DNA of 64,000 nucleotides from Camelus bactrianus. Its lineage: Eukaryota; Chordata; Mammalia; Artiodactyla; Camelidae. Positions 37,934-51,873 of the stretch are shown here, one piece after another. Positions within the stretch are counted from its first letter, which is position 1, and every line of letters starts with the position of its first letter. The translations under genes and the position numbers were made by a program. The notes beneath the pieces are model-generated. The model saw nothing but the letters and a program-made list of their open reading frames with translations, was not told where the DNA came from and made no database searches. The stretch lies in assembly GCF_048773025.1 (NCBI RefSeq), contig NC_133574.1, forward strand, positions 10,061,501 through 10,125,500. Direction: 5' to 3'.

Positions 37934-39599
37934 GTAAGTAGATTTAGTATGTTTCAAAACCTAACTTCATTTTCATATAAATCCCAAAATATGTAAATAA
38001 ATTCTATTAAGCTTTTGAAAGACTGCAACTGAGGAATCAACACAATATCAAAGCTAGTGTCTTCGGGCAATCCCTCCCACCAGGGCAGTATAGAACAAAG
38101 AGATAAACAAGAATCAAATTTTTGTGAGTTATATATGGAATGTGTCGATTTATCAAAGCCCAGTTGGCAGAGTACCAGTGCAACGTATGCTCACTCGCTC
38201 CCAATGAACACAGCAATATAAGCATCCACTAACCCAGCCCGTGGTCCAGACCAAATGCTGAAGAGTGGTCTCTAACAACCAAAGACAGAATGAGGCCTCA
38301 GAAAACCTGGAAGGAGGAGAAGGGAAAGTAGAGAAGAAAAATCAGTGCAGGACCTGAACTCATGATGGAGCAGCAAAGGTGAAACTCTGTTTTACTTGGA
38401 TGCACACTCTGAAGTTGACAGCACACATGGGGTTGAAAGGGATGCGCTGAGTGTTAGTAGAGTGCACAGCACATGTTTGGCTGACAGAACTGAAAGAAAC
38501 AGCACAAATTATCCCCACAATTGATTCTGAGACCAAGATCTGAGCTGCCAAATTTGAGCTAGCAGTGGCTGTGGAAAATGAGATATTGGTCTACGGATCA
38601 TGGCACACACTGAGTGTCAGCGATCTGCAGTGTGTTTTGGATGGTGGTTGGCCCTATCAAGAGAGGAAACTGACCTTAGACCCCAATAAGAATGCAACCA
38701 CACTGGCGGGCAAAGTTGAGTTTTTTGAAATATCCCATGGCCACATCCACTGCATCTGCAGGCCCAGGGACCAATTTGGCAATTTGCCAATAGAGCACAT
38801 GTGGGGATCAATCAGAGAAATCATGCATCTTGTCTGAGATATCCAGGGGGCCTTGGGGATGAAATCAGTTTCAAAAGCCTTAGGATCAGCTACATTCATA
38901 GCCTGGTCTGGGATTAGAGTTTGGTATGAGGCAGAGGATGCGGGACAGCTCTGTGGTTCCCTTCATGGTCCAAAGCCACAAGGATGAGTGAACAAAGAAT
39001 AGTGGTCTATTCCACAGCGTGAGAAGATGAAGCAATTCCTTCACCATTATCTCCCAAAAGCAGAAACCACATTTTGAATGGCATGATATTATACGGCACC
39101 GAGGAAAACTAGGTAGGGCTGCGTGATAATGGCAGAAGGCCCTGATGCATGACATCCTTAGATATGTTTCCACAGGTTTATCTGCAGAGAGAGAAGCTCT
39201 GGGAAGAATTGTTAACATTGGGACATTCTATGGAAATAGAAAGGACAAGTGCACTGACACGATGCTGTTTTGGAAACACTCCAAAATGACATACAACAGC
39301 CTGCAGAGCTGAAAACATTTAGATGCTATGTTTCCACTAGAGCAAGGGTCCTGTAGACTTTCAGAACAATGATATAAGCATAATAAAAATGAGGTTATAC
39401 TGAATGATGAGAGTATGGTGTGTTCATCACAACGAAGGCATCACCAGCAATTACATATATACCAGATATTACACAAGGAAAACAACATGGCATCAAAGTC
39501 TAGGAAAAATTGTCCTCAAAGAAATATCATGGAATTGCATACAACCAAGAGACTGAAATTTTCACTTAACAAAGCCCTAGAAGTCTACTTAGATACCTG

Positions 39600-40745
39600 A
39601 CAGTACTTGACCAGTAGAGATAAAGAAGTATAGTAAAATAAACAGGAAGTACCATTTTCAGTTAAAAAGAAATTGAAGGCCCCCAAAAAAGCTTTCAAAC
39701 ATCTAGAATGTGAAACACTACCAGAGCAATTATTGAAAACGGAGGTGAGGGAAATACTGAAGAACAACAATGTCTCAGAATCACAAAAGGAAGTATACAG
39801 AAAAGGGGAGGAGAACCTCTAAAGAGGAGCCAAATAAAATCAGAAAACTCAATGGATGAGATAATAGCAGGGCTAAAGTCAGTCCTAAGCAGACTAAATA
39901 ATGCAGAGGGACTCGTGAATGACTGTGAACACAGGGGAACAGAAATACATCTATCAGAAGATGACATAGAAAAGCAAGTGAAAACCAATGCAAATATTGC
40001 TGTTGAACCCTGGGGTAAGACAAAGCATGAAAGACTAGGAATAATAAGAGTCCCAGAGGGTAAAGCAAGATATATAAAAAAAAAATTCTGGAAATTAATT
40101 TGTAGAAAAACCAGTCAGAAAATTACTAAAAGCCAAGAAACAATCATCTATAAGAAACCAGGAGCAAACAGCATCTAAATTATCTGGAATACCAATAGAC
40201 ATAAAGGAGCTGTTATATCATTCAAATAATTAAAGTTCATGATAAACCCAGATATTTTAAATGAACCTAGAGGAAAGCAACTTAGTCACAACAGAATCTA
40301 CAGACGGGTTTCAGCTGATATTTTGACAGGACTATTGCAGGAAAGGAAAGAGTGCCAGTACATAGTCCAAAACCTGAATGAGAAAAAGCTGGAATTTAGG
40401 GCAGCATAAGCCTCAAGACCGACATCTCTAAAAACAGCAGAACTAGGCAATTTCCCAGATCAGCAAAATGTAAAAGAATTCAGCAGTTCAAAACTAATCC
40501 TAAAAGAAATATTTAGAATTCTACCCTGAAAAGTAAAGTAGCAAGATGAAATAGAAATAAGAAAACCGTCATTGGAAAGGCAAGAAGAGTCATGAGTTGC
40601 AGAAAATAAACAAGAAGAAGGCAAGGAGGACATCAAAACCCTAAATATGGGAGAGGGAAGAAGGAAAACATAGGTGATTTTCAGCACTATACTAACTGAA
40701 TAATCTTATATGAATCTCTGTTTAAGAAAATGGAGAGATGCATGG
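39600..40745 (+). mobile_element. Decayed L1 ORF1/spacer segment inside array unit 1
   Basis: It aligns to ORF1 and the inter-ORF spacer of the L1 at 32 kb. 'gactaaataatgcagaggga' matches 'gctagataatgcagagga' at about 32189, and 'GIIRVPEGKA' matches 'IIWVPEGEE'. 'aatcctaaaagaaatattta' matches 'catgctaaaagaaatattga', and 'tgggagagggaagaaggaaa' matches 'gtgggagagggaaacaagaa'. The order is the same throughout, so it is real homology. The divergence is large, so this L1 piece is old and was in the unit before amplification. No working frame remains. Confidence 0.75.
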
Positions 40746-40802
40746 CCTAATGTGTTTCAAAAACAAACAAAAGCAAACAATCAAAATATCAAACAAACAT
40801 AC

Positions 40803-43800
40803 ACCAAAGAGTACTGTTGGCTGACATATATGCAAAGGAACCATGATAATTCAAAAGAAAATACTCAAAGGGGTGTCAAGTATCATTCAGCACGCACCAA
40901 ACCAGTATTGCTGCTTGCATGTAATCAACACACATGTATTCAGAAAACAGATGCGAGCAAAAAGATTGAAAAATGTTCATTCATAAGAGCATATCGTGAC
41001 CAAACCCAAAAGCCTATTTTGTATAAAATAGATTCATATTCTTTATATAGTTTGACTCTACATCCAACAGAAAGAATGAATGTGATATTCATGCCTACAT
41101 AGAGAATAAATGGCATACGCCCAGAACAAAGACAAGTAGTTCTACAAAAATGTACTAAGAGCAAAAAAGACAGACAGTAATGCATACATTGGGATGGGCT
41201 TCATTTGTAGGAATTTCAGCCCCCATGAAACAAATGGATTCATGTCCTGAGAGTGTGGGTGTTTCAGCAGACAGATATGTATTCTGGGAGAATGGCTATT
41301 ACACAAACATAAGATTCCTAAAGTGGGGTTTTTGTGAACTGTTAACTGTTAGAAAGGTTAAAGACATATGGAAAAATAAACATAACATGAACACACTTCC
41401 CTCTGCATTTTGTATAGACATGTAAACTAAAGGAAAGAGGGTCGAAAAAAAGGAAGATGGGATGATAATGGAGAGAATCATTTTAACTTAGGAAACTCTC
41501 ACCTGATGCAGTCCCTTCCCCAACACTGAAAAGATGCTGCAACCTTTGTGGATGGCAGTTGCCGGTTGGATACCAGGTGGAAAGTTGGTGTGTTCCACGA
41601 GGTTTGTTGTGGCTGCTGGATCCAAGGTAACTCGGCAGTGCTCTGTGGGTGGATCTGAGTCATGTAGGGGCTGACACCCTCCATGGAGCTTGGATTAAGT
41701 CTATTGTATGGGGAGATCTTTAAGTTCGAGATGCTGTTGCGGCCCAATGACCTTAGATCATGGGTCAGATTCTAGGAACTGAAAAGCCAGACATTGGAAG
41801 ATCTGCCCGTCATCAGCATACTGGTAAGGCTCCGAGGAACTTTCAGACTTCCTCAGTAATATAGAAGTCGACTTTATGGGAGACACGAAGAGAAGCCTGC
41901 AGAAAACTGGCTGCACAGATTGAGGGGAGATGCGAAAATATTGATGAGACTTGTTCTGCTACTATGCAGAATATTGGCATGGAGATTTTTTTACATAATT
42001 CCAGGCTCAGAAGACATTCATGAGGCATGTTGAGCCTGGATGATACTAGTAGAGACCTGTGGAGGGTCAACGTGAAATTGAAGAAGGTACTAAATTCTCT
42101 GCTCCAACAACTGGCCCAAAATTCCTGATGTCTAAAACAGAAGAGATGAAAGAGTTGATAAAAATGCCCATGGTATTGAAAGAGGTCATGAGAAACCATA
42201 CTTCCCAAGGGGCATTTAAAAATCACACAGACCACAGGGAGTGAAGTCTTGGTAAGCATTTACCCAGGGTTGGGAATACATATCAAGCACTTGCCTTTCC
42301 CTCCTATCCACTCAGACATCCATTTCAGAGGATCAAAACTTGAGCTGCAATGAAGCCAATAGGAGAAGAGCAAGCCCCTCCTAGAACCAGTTTTCTTACA
42401 ACTTCACACTCTGTGCACAACACTGAAATCCTCAATGGTCAAATGCTCTCGACTATAATAGATAGAAATTAAATAAATAGTTCACACAGAGAAATGATGA
42501 CGTTCCTCTAGATTCAGCAAATTCAGGTGTTACGTCTTCTTTGGGGTGAAAGGAGTGTGGTAAGTGAGGGGATTCTTTGACTGAACTTGAATATGAATTA
42601 GGCCTACAGTTTTCTACACAGTATAGGTAACAATTCTAAGTCAGTTAGTGAAGTGAACATTAAAAGTCGCCATAGACATGTAAGGACATTTTTTTTTTAT
42701 GTGGACAGTCTTTTCCCTTCATTCAAGCCCGGGTGCTGTATGTCATTTGGGTGCTGACTTGGTTGTGTTAAAATGCTTTACCCAAAATGATAGGACGTTT
42801 AAGCGTTCTCATGGTTGATAGAAGAGCACCTGGTTCTCAATAGACTAGCAAAGCTGCAGCAGGTTTCTCATTACTCTAATGCCCCTAGTTCCTTTTTGAA
42901 CCAAGCCTACATATAAACATCTTGTTTCAGATTCCTTGTGTTTTCCTGGAGAGAAATGTTACTGCTAGAAATGACAACATTGGTCAGTATGTGTCATTGG
43001 GTGGAAAGGGCACCACATGCACAAGGGAAACCAAGTGTGGGGGTAATTTCATGCTTACAATAATTATTTCATGGTTACTGTTGGTGTTGGAGGCATCAAA
43101 ATTAAAGAGGTTACCTGACCCCTACATCATTATCGAGTGGTATTTTACATTTTATCTGTCTAGATTTTCCTTAGGGCTGACAAAATGGTACCTGAAATTG
43201 ACAAGTGTGGATTGTAAGTAGATTTAGTATGTTTCAAAAACTAACTTCATTTTCATATAAATCTCAAAATATGTAAATCAGTTTTATTAAACTTTTGAAA
43301 GGCTGCAACTGAGGTATCAAAACAATGACAAAAATGTAGTCTTTGGACAAACTCTAACCACATGAATGTATAGGAAAAAGAGATAAACAGGAATCGCATT
43401 TCGGTGAGTTATTGAGGAAAGTGTTGATTTTTTGATGCCCAGGTGGCATGTACCAGTGCATTGTACGCTAACTTGCTCCTAATTACACAGAAATTTAAAC
43501 ATCCACTCTCCAAGCCCTTGGTTAAGGAGACTTGCCAAAGAGTGCTCCCTTACATGCAAAGACAGTATGATGCCTCAGAAAACGTGGATGGAGGAGAAGC
43601 AAATTAGTGAATGGAAATCAGTGCAGTACATGACCTCTGGTAATGGAGCAGCAAAGGTGAAACTCTGTTTCAATTGCTCACACACTCTTAAGCGGACAGG
43701 ACACATGGTATTCAAAGCGATGTGCTGAGTGTTAGAAGAGTGCACAGCACATGCTAAGCTGACAGAACTGAAATAAATCAGCACAATTTGTCCCCATAAT

Positions 43801-46330
43801 TGATCCTGAGGCCAAGAAAATAGAGGCAGAATTTGAGCTAGCAGAGGCTGCATAAAATTATATATAGGACTATGGATGATGTAACACGCTTTGTCTCAGG
43901 GATCTGGAGTGTGTTGTGGATTGTGGTTGGCCCTACCAAGAGAGAAAACTGAACTTGAACCCCAATGAGAAAGCAACAACTCCGGTGTGCAAAGTTAACT
44001 TTATCGAAAGGTCTCATGGCCACATGCACTGCAACTGCAGGCCCAGGGACCAATTTGGCCTTTTGCCAACAGAGCACGTGGAGGCTCAAAAAATCATGCA
44101 TCTGCTCTGAGGAATCCAGGGAGCCTAAGGGGTTGAAATCAGTTTCCAATGACTTTGGATCACCTAAATTACTAGCCTGGACTGGGATTAGTTTTTATTA
44201 TGAGGCAGAGGATGTGGGAAAGCTGGTTTCCTTTTGTGGTCCCAAGCCACAAGGATGAGAGAACAAAGAGCTTTTGTCTAGGTCCAGAGTGTGAGAAGAT
44301 GAAGCATATATTTCACCATTATCTCCCAAATGCAGATGCTACATTTTGGATGGCCTTGAAATTGAACAGACCCGAAGACACCTAGGTGGGGTGATCAATA
44401 ATGGCAGCAGGCCCTGTTGCATAACATGCATAGATATGTTTCCACAGGTTTTTCTGTGGACAGAGAAGCTATGGGAAGAACTGGTAAGATTGGAACATTC
44501 TTATGGAAGTAGAAAGGACAAGCGCACTGTCAATGTGCTCTTTAGAAAACACTACAAATTGATATACAAATGCCTGCAAAGCTGAAAATATTTAGATGCT
44601 CCGTTTCCACAAGGGGAAGGTTCCTCTGAACTTTCAGAAAAGTGTCATAAGCGTAATAAAACTGAGATTGTTCTAAACGATGAGAGTATGGTGCGTTCAT
44701 CACATCAAAGGCAACACCAGCATTTAGAGTTATACAAGACAACACACACAGAAAAACGACATGGAATCAATGTGCAGGAAAATTTGTCCTCACAGAAATA
44801 TCATGGAATTGCCAACACCTAAGAGACTAAAATTTTCACTTTACCAAGCCCTACAATTCTAAACTAGATACCTGATAGTACTGGAACAGTAGGGATAAAG
44901 ACGTAAAGTACAAGAAACAGGAAGAAACATTTTCTGTTTCAAAGATTTTGAAGGTCCAAAAAAATGTTTTGAAACACCTAGATTATGAAATATTATCAGA
45001 TCATGTATTGAAAACCGAGGTGAGAGAAACACTGAAGCAAAACTGTGTCTCAGAATCACAAAAAGCACAATAAAAGAAATGGGGAAGAGAATAATTTAGG
45101 CGAGACAAATAAAATCAGAATACTCAATGTATGAGGTAATAGCAGTGCAAAATTCAGTTCAAAACATACTAGATAATGCAGAGAGACTCGTGGATGTCCG
45201 TGAACACAGGGGAAAAGAAATCCCTGTATCAGAAGGTGACACAGAATAGCAAGTGTAAACCAATGCAAATATTGACTTTGAAACCTTGGGTAAGACAAAG
45301 CATGAAAGAGCAGGAATCATAAGAGCCCCAAAGAGAAAAGCTAGATATAAAATTCAAACTCTGTATAGCTATTTGGATAAAAATCAGACTGAAAATTGCT
45401 GAAAGCCAAGAAACATTCTCCTATACGAAACCAGGAGCAAACAGCATCCAAATAATGTGGAATCCCAATAGACATACAAGCAGTTATATTTTCATTCAAA
45501 TCATCAATGTCCATGTTCAACACTGTGATTTTCGATGCACGTAGTGTACAGCAATTCAGTCACAACAGAACCCCCACAGGTGATTCAGCTGATACCTAGA
45601 CAGAAATATCGCAGTACAGGAAGGAGTGTCGAGACATAGACCAAATCATGAATGAGACAAAGCCCCATTATATGGTAGCCTGTGCCACAAGACAGCCATT
45701 AAAATTAACGACACAACTTGGCAAATTCACAGATCGGCAAAGTGTAAAATAATTCAGCAGTTAAAAACTTATCCTAAAAGAAAGATGAAGAATTCTACCC
45801 TGAATAGAAAAGTAGTCACATCAGAAACTCCGGAAGTGTTTCATCTGATAACTCGACACAAATATTGCAGGACAGGAAGGAGTGCCAATACATAAACCAA
45901 AAGCTGAATGAGAAAAAGCTGCAGGCTAGAGTACCGTATGCCACAAGAACGCCATATCTGATAACGGCACATCTAGACAATTTCACAGACTGGCAAATCT
46001 GAATAGAATTCAACAGTTCAAAACTTATCCTTAAACAAAGATAGAGAATTATACCCTGAAGAGAAAAGTAGCAACATGAAATGGAAATCCGAAAAACATC
46101 AATTGAAATGCATGAAGAGCCAAGAGATGTAGAGAGTAAACAAGTAGAATGCAAGGAGGGCAACAAATCCCTAAAGTTGGGAGAGGGAAGCAGGAAAACA
46201 TAGGAGAATATCAGCACTATATCAACTGAATCATCTTATATGTCTCTCTGTTTAATGCAAATGGAGTGATGCATGAAATAATGTGTTTGCAAAACAAACC
46301 ACAAGCAAACAATCAAAATATCAAACAAAA
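40803..46330 (+). repeat. Array unit 2
   Basis: At 5528 bases it is the first unit with the internal 256-base duplication (45581-46092). It resembles unit 3 at about 93 percent in a 170-base stretch compared by eye (43.92 versus 49.46 kb). It keeps the exon-like 39-base block at 43175-43213. Minus-strand frames of up to 138 codons (41843-42259) are not preserved in the other units. Confidence 0.93.
44930..46205 (+). mobile_element. Decayed L1 segment in unit 2, with internal 256-bp duplication
   Basis: This is the counterpart of 39600-40745. The part from 'gattcagctgata' to just before 'gtttcatctgata' is present twice (45581-45836 and 45837-46092). In both copies a 'cctaaaag/ccttaaac' motif is followed by 'aattctaccctgaa' or 'aattataccctgaa'. 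Confidence 0.75.
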
Positions 46331-49300
46331 ACCAAAGAGTACTGTTGGCTGACATATATGCAAAGGAACCATGATAATTCAAAAGAAAATACTCAAAGGG
46401 GTGTCAAGTATCATTCAGCACGCACCGACCCAGTATTGTTCCTTGCATGTCCTCAACACACATGTATTCAGAAAACAGATGCGAGCAAAAAGATTGAAAA
46501 ATGTTCATTCATAAGGGCATATCGTGACCAAACTCAAATGCCTATTTTGTATAAAATCGATTCATATACCTTTATAAATATTGAGTCAACATCCAACAGA
46601 AAGAATGAATGTGCTATTCATCCCTAGATGGAGAAAAAATGGCATATGCCTATAACAAAGACAAGTAGTTCTACAAAACTGTACTAAGAACAAAAAAGAC
46701 AAGACAGTAATGCGTACAGTGGGATGGGCTTCATTTGTAGGAATTTCAGCCCCCATGAAACAAATGGATCCATGTCTTGAGAGTGTGGGATTTTCAGCAG
46801 AAAAGCAAAAGACGGATATGTATTCTGGGTGAATGGCTATTACTCAAACATAAGATTCCTATAGTGGGTCCTTTGTGAACTGTTAACAGGTAGAAATGTT
46901 AAAGACGTGTGAAAAAAAACTTAACATGCACACACTTCCCTCTGTATTGTGTATAGAGAACTAAACTAAAGGAAATAGGGTCGAAAAACAAGACTATGGG
47001 ATGCTAATTGAGAGAATCACTTTTAACCTAGGAAACTCTCCTCTGATCAAGTCCATCCCCCAACACAGAAAATATGCTGCAACCTTTGTGGATGGCAGTT
47101 ACCGGTTGGATTCCAGGTGGAATGTTGGTGTTTTCCTCGAGTCTTGTTGTGGCTGCTGGATCCAAGGTAACTCGGCAGAGCTCTGTGGGTGGATCTGAGT
47201 CATGTAGTGGCTGACACACTCCGTGGAGTTTGTATTAGGTCTATTATATGGGGAGCTCTTTAAGTTCGAGATACTGTTGCTGCCCAATGAGCTTAGATCA
47301 CGGGTCAGTTTCTAGGAAATGAAAAGTCAGACATTGGTATAACTGCCCATCATCAGCATACTGGTGAGGCTCCGAGGAACTTCCAGACTTGCTCAGTAAT
47401 GTAGAAGTCGACTTTATGGGAGACAAGAAGGGAAGCCTGCAGTAAAGCTGGCTGCACAGACTGAGGGGAGATGCGAACACACTGATAAGATTTGTTCTGC
47501 TACAATGGAGAATACTGGCATGGAGAATACTTTACAGAATACCAGGCTCAGAAGGCATTCATGAGACATGTTGAGCCTGGCTGATACTAGCAGAATCCTG
47601 TGGAGGGCCAACGTGAACTTGAAGAAGGTACTCTATACTCTGCTCCAAGAAGTGGACCAATATTCCTGACGTCTAAAAGAGAAGAGATGTCAGAGTTGAT
47701 AAACCTGCCCATGGTCTTGAAAGAGGTCGTGAGAATCCACACGTCCCAAGGGGCATTTAAAAATCACACAGACCACAGGGAATGAACACCTGGTAAACAT
47801 TTACCCGGTGTTGGGAGTACCTATCAAGCACTTGCCCTTCCCTCCTATCCTCTCAGGCATCCATTTCAGAGGATCAGAAATTGAGCTGCAATGAAGCCAA
47901 TAGGAGAAGGGCAAGCCCCTCCTAGAACCAGTTTTCCTACAACTTCACACTCTGTGCACAACACTGAAATCCTCAATGGTCAAATACTCTCGACTATAAT
48001 AGATAGAAATTAAATGAATATCTCAGACAAAGAAATGATGACGTTCCCCTAAATTCAGCAAATTCAGGTGTTACGTCTTCTTTGGGGTGAACGGAGTGTG
48101 GCAAGTGAGGGGATTCTTTGACTGAACTTGAATATGAATTAGGCCTACAGTTTTCTAAACAATATAGGTAACAATTATATGTCAGTTAATGAAGTGAACA
48201 GTAAAAGTTGCCATAGATTTGTAAGGAAATTTTTTTTTTGTTGACAGTATTTTCCCTTCATTCAAGCCAGGGTGCTGTATGTCATGTGGGTGCAGACTTG
48301 GTTGTGTTAAACTGCTTTACCCAACATGATCTTATGATTTAGCGTTCTTATGGTTGATACTAGAGCACCTGTTTCTCAATAGACTAGCAAAGCTGCAGCT
48401 AGATTCTCATTACACTAATGCCCCTAGTTCCTTTTTGAACCAAGCGTAAATATTAAAATCTTATTTCAGATTCCTTGTGTTTTCCTGGAGAGAAATATTA
48501 GTGCTTGAAATGAGAACATTGGTCAGTATGGGTCTTTGAGTGGAAAGGGCACCACATGCACAAGGGAAACCACGTATGGGGGTAATTTCATGCTTAAAAT
48601 AATTATTTCATTGTTCCTGTTGGTGTTGGAGGCATCAAAATTAAAGAGGTTACCTGTCCCCTTCATCATTTTCGAGTGGTATTTTACATTTTACCTGTCT
48701 AGATTTTCCTCAGAGCTGACAAAATGGTACCTGAATTTGACAAGTGTGGATTGTAAGTAGATTTAGTATGTTTCAAAAACTAACTTCAATTTCATATAAA
48801 TCTCAAAATATGTAAATCAGTTTTATTAAACTTTTGAAAGGCTGCAACTGAGGTATCAAAACAATGACAAAAATGTAGTCTCCAGACAAACATTAAGAAC
48901 ATGAATGTATAGAAAAAAGAGATAAACAGGAATCCCATTTCGGTGAGTTATATAAGGAATGTGTTGATTTATTGACGCCCAGGTGGCTGTGTACCAGTGC
49001 ATCATATGCTAACTTGCTCCCAATTACACAGAAATTTAAACATCCACTCTCCAAGCCCTTGGATAAGGAGAATTGCCGAAGAGTGCTCCCTTACATGCAA
49101 AGACAGTATGATGCCTCAGAAAACGTGGATAGAGGTGAAGCAAATTAGAGAATGGAAATCAGTGCAGTACCTGACCTCTGGTAATGGAGCAGCAAAGGTG
49201 AAACTCTGTTTCAATTGCTCGTACACTCTTTAGCGGACCGGACATATGGGATTCAAAGCGATGTTATGAGTGTTAGAAGAGTGCACAGCACATGCTAAGC

Positions 49301-51873
49301 TGACAGAACTGAAATAAATCAGCACAAATTATCCCCACAATTGATTCTGAGGCTAAGAAAAGTGCAGCCGAATTTGAGCTAGAAGTGGATGCGTAAAATG
49401 AGGTATAGGACTATGGATGATCTCACACGCTTTGTCTCAGGGATCTGGAGTGTGTTGTGCATTGTGGTTGGCCCTACCAAGAGAGAAAACTGACCTTGAA
49501 CCCCAATGATAAAGCAAACACTCCGGTGTGCAAAGTTGACTTTATCGAAATGCTTCATGGCCACATGCACTGCATCTGCAGGCCCAGGGACCAATTTGGC
49601 ATTTTACCAACAGAGCACGTGGAGGCTCAATCAGAGATATCATGCATCTGCTCTGAGGAATCCAGGGGGCCTTGGGGTTGAAATCAGTTTTCAAAGCCTT
49701 TGGATCAGCTAAAGTCTTAGCCTGTACTGGGATTAGGGTTTGTAATGAGGCAGAGGATGCGGGACACCTGGGTTTCCTTTCATTGTCCTAAGCCACAAGG
49801 ATGAGAGAACAAAGAGCTTTTGTCTAGGTCCACAGCGTGAGAAGTTGAAGCATTTACTTCACCATTATCTCCCAAATGCAGATGCTACATTTTGGATGGC
49901 CTTGACAATGCACAACGCCGAGGACACCTAGGCGGGTTGAGCAATAATGGCAGCAGGCCCTGTTGCATGACATGCATAGATATGTTTCCACTGGTTTTTC
50001 TGTGGACCGAGAAGCTCTGGGAAGAACTGGTAAGTTTGGAACATTCTTATGGAAGTAGAAAGGACAAGCGCACTGTCAATGTGCTCTTTAGAAAACACTA
50101 CAAAATGACATACAACAGCCTGCAAAGCTTAAAATATTTAGATGCTCCGTTTCCACAAGGGGAAGCTTCCTCTGAACTTTCAGAAAATTGACATAAGCCT
50201 AATAAATCTGAGAATGTTCTAAACGATGAGAGTATGGTGCGTTTATCACATCAAAGGCAACACCAGCAGATAGAGTTGTACAAGACCACACACACAGGAA
50301 AACGACATGGAATCAATGTGCAGGAAAATTTGTCCTCACAGAAATATCATGGAATTGCCAACCACAAAGAGACTAAAATTTTCACTTTACCAAGCCCTAC
50401 AATTCTACACTTCATACCTGATAGTTTTAGAACAGTAGGGATAAAGACGTATAGTACAAGAAACAGGAAGTAACATTTTCTGTTTCAAAGAGATTGAAGG
50501 TCCAATATAAAGCTTTCAAACACCTAGATTATGAAACATTATCAGAGCATGTATTGAAATCCGAGGTGAGAGAAAACCTAATTAAAATTTGTCTCAGAAA
50601 CACAAAAGGCACAATACAAGAATGGGGGAAGGAAATCATTCAGACGAGCCAAATAAAATCAGAATACTCAATGTATGAGATAATAGCAGGGCAAAATTCA
50701 GTCCTAAGCAGACTAGATAATGCAGAGGGACTCGTGATTGTACGTGAACACAAGGGAAAACAAATCCCTGTATCAGAAGATGGCATAGAACAGAAAGTGT
50801 AAACCAATGCAAATATTGCTGTTGAATCCTTGGGTAAGACAAAGCATGAATGACTAGGATTCATAAGAGCCCCATATGGAAAAGCTAGATATAAAAATCA
50901 AACTCTGAATAGGTATTTGGATAAAAAGCAGACTGAAAATTACTGAAAGCCAAGAAATAATCATCTTTATGAAACCAGGAGAAAACAGCATCCAAATAAT
51001 TTGGAATTCAAATACACCTACAAGCAGCTATATTTTCATTCAAATCATCAAATATCATGTTAAGCTCTTTGATTTTCGATGCACCCAGAGGACATCAACT
51101 CAGTGAAAACAGAACCCCCACAGGTGTTTCAGCTGATACCTAGACAGAAATATCACAGTACAGGATGTAGTGCCAAAAAATACACCAAATCAAGAATGAG
51201 ACAAAGCTGCATTATACGATAGCCTATGCCACAAAACAGCCATTACCATTAACGACAGAGCTTGGGAAATTAACAGATCGGCAAAGTGTAAAATAATTCA
51301 GCAGTTAAAAACTTATCCTAAAAGAAAGATTGAGAATTCTACCCTGAATAGAAAAGTAGTCACATCAGAAACTCCGGAAGTGTTTCAGCTGATAACTTGA
51401 CACAAATATTGCAGGACAGGAAGGAGTGCAAATACATAAACCAAAACCTGAATGAGAAAAAGCTGCAGTCTAGAGTAGCCTATGACACAAGGACGCAATA
51501 TCTGATAACGGCACATCTAGACAATTTCACAGACTGGCAAATCTGAATACTATTCAACAGTTGAAAATTTATCCTTAAACAAAGATTGAGAATTATACCC
51601 TGAAGAAAAAAGTAGCAACATGAAATGGAAATAAGAAAAACATCAATTGAAATGTATGAATAGCCATGAGATGTAGGGAGAAACTAGTAGAATGCAAGGA
51701 GGGAAACAAATCCCTAAATTTGGGAGAGGGAAGCAGGAAAACATAGGAGATTATCAGCACTATACTAACTGAATCATCTTATATGTCTCTCTGTTTAATG
51801 CAAATGGAGTGATGCATGGAATAATGTGCTTGCAAAACAAACCACAAGCAAACAATCAAAATATCAAACAAAA
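46331..51873 (+). repeat. Array unit 3
   Basis: At 5543 bases it is the longest unit. The 256-base duplication lies at 51125-51636. It holds a 99-codon frame at 49892-50191 whose counterparts in units 4 and 5 are interrupted, which argues against protein function. The T-run near 48230 differs in length from the other units. Confidence 0.93.
50475..51750 (+). mobile_element. Decayed L1 segment in unit 3, with internal 256-bp duplication
   Basis: Its duplicated halves are 51125-51380 and 51381-51636. Its ORF1-like frame is the longest of the five (102 codons, 50494-50802), containing 'LSRLDNAEG', but it ends well short of an ORF1p. Confidence 0.75.

Larger units (their letters stand above)
35485..40802 (+). 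repeat. Array unit 1 (edge copy, short form)
   Basis: This is the boundary copy and the most diverged: a 110-base comparison around 36.29 kb against unit 2 shows about 9 differences, and its first few hundred bases differ more. It is 5287 bases from anchor to anchor, about 240 shorter than unit 2, chiefly because it has a single copy of the 256-base segment duplicated in units 2-5. High divergence at an array edge is expected when homogenisation works mainly in the interior. Confidence 0.93.

Noticed and set aside
41843-42259. 138-codon minus-strand frame in array unit 2
   Set aside because: The counterparts in units 1, 3, 4 and 5 are broken at different places, so it is not under protein constraint.
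49892-50191. 99-codon frame in unit 3 as a gene
   Set aside because: The same frame is interrupted in units 4 and 5 and altered in unit 1.
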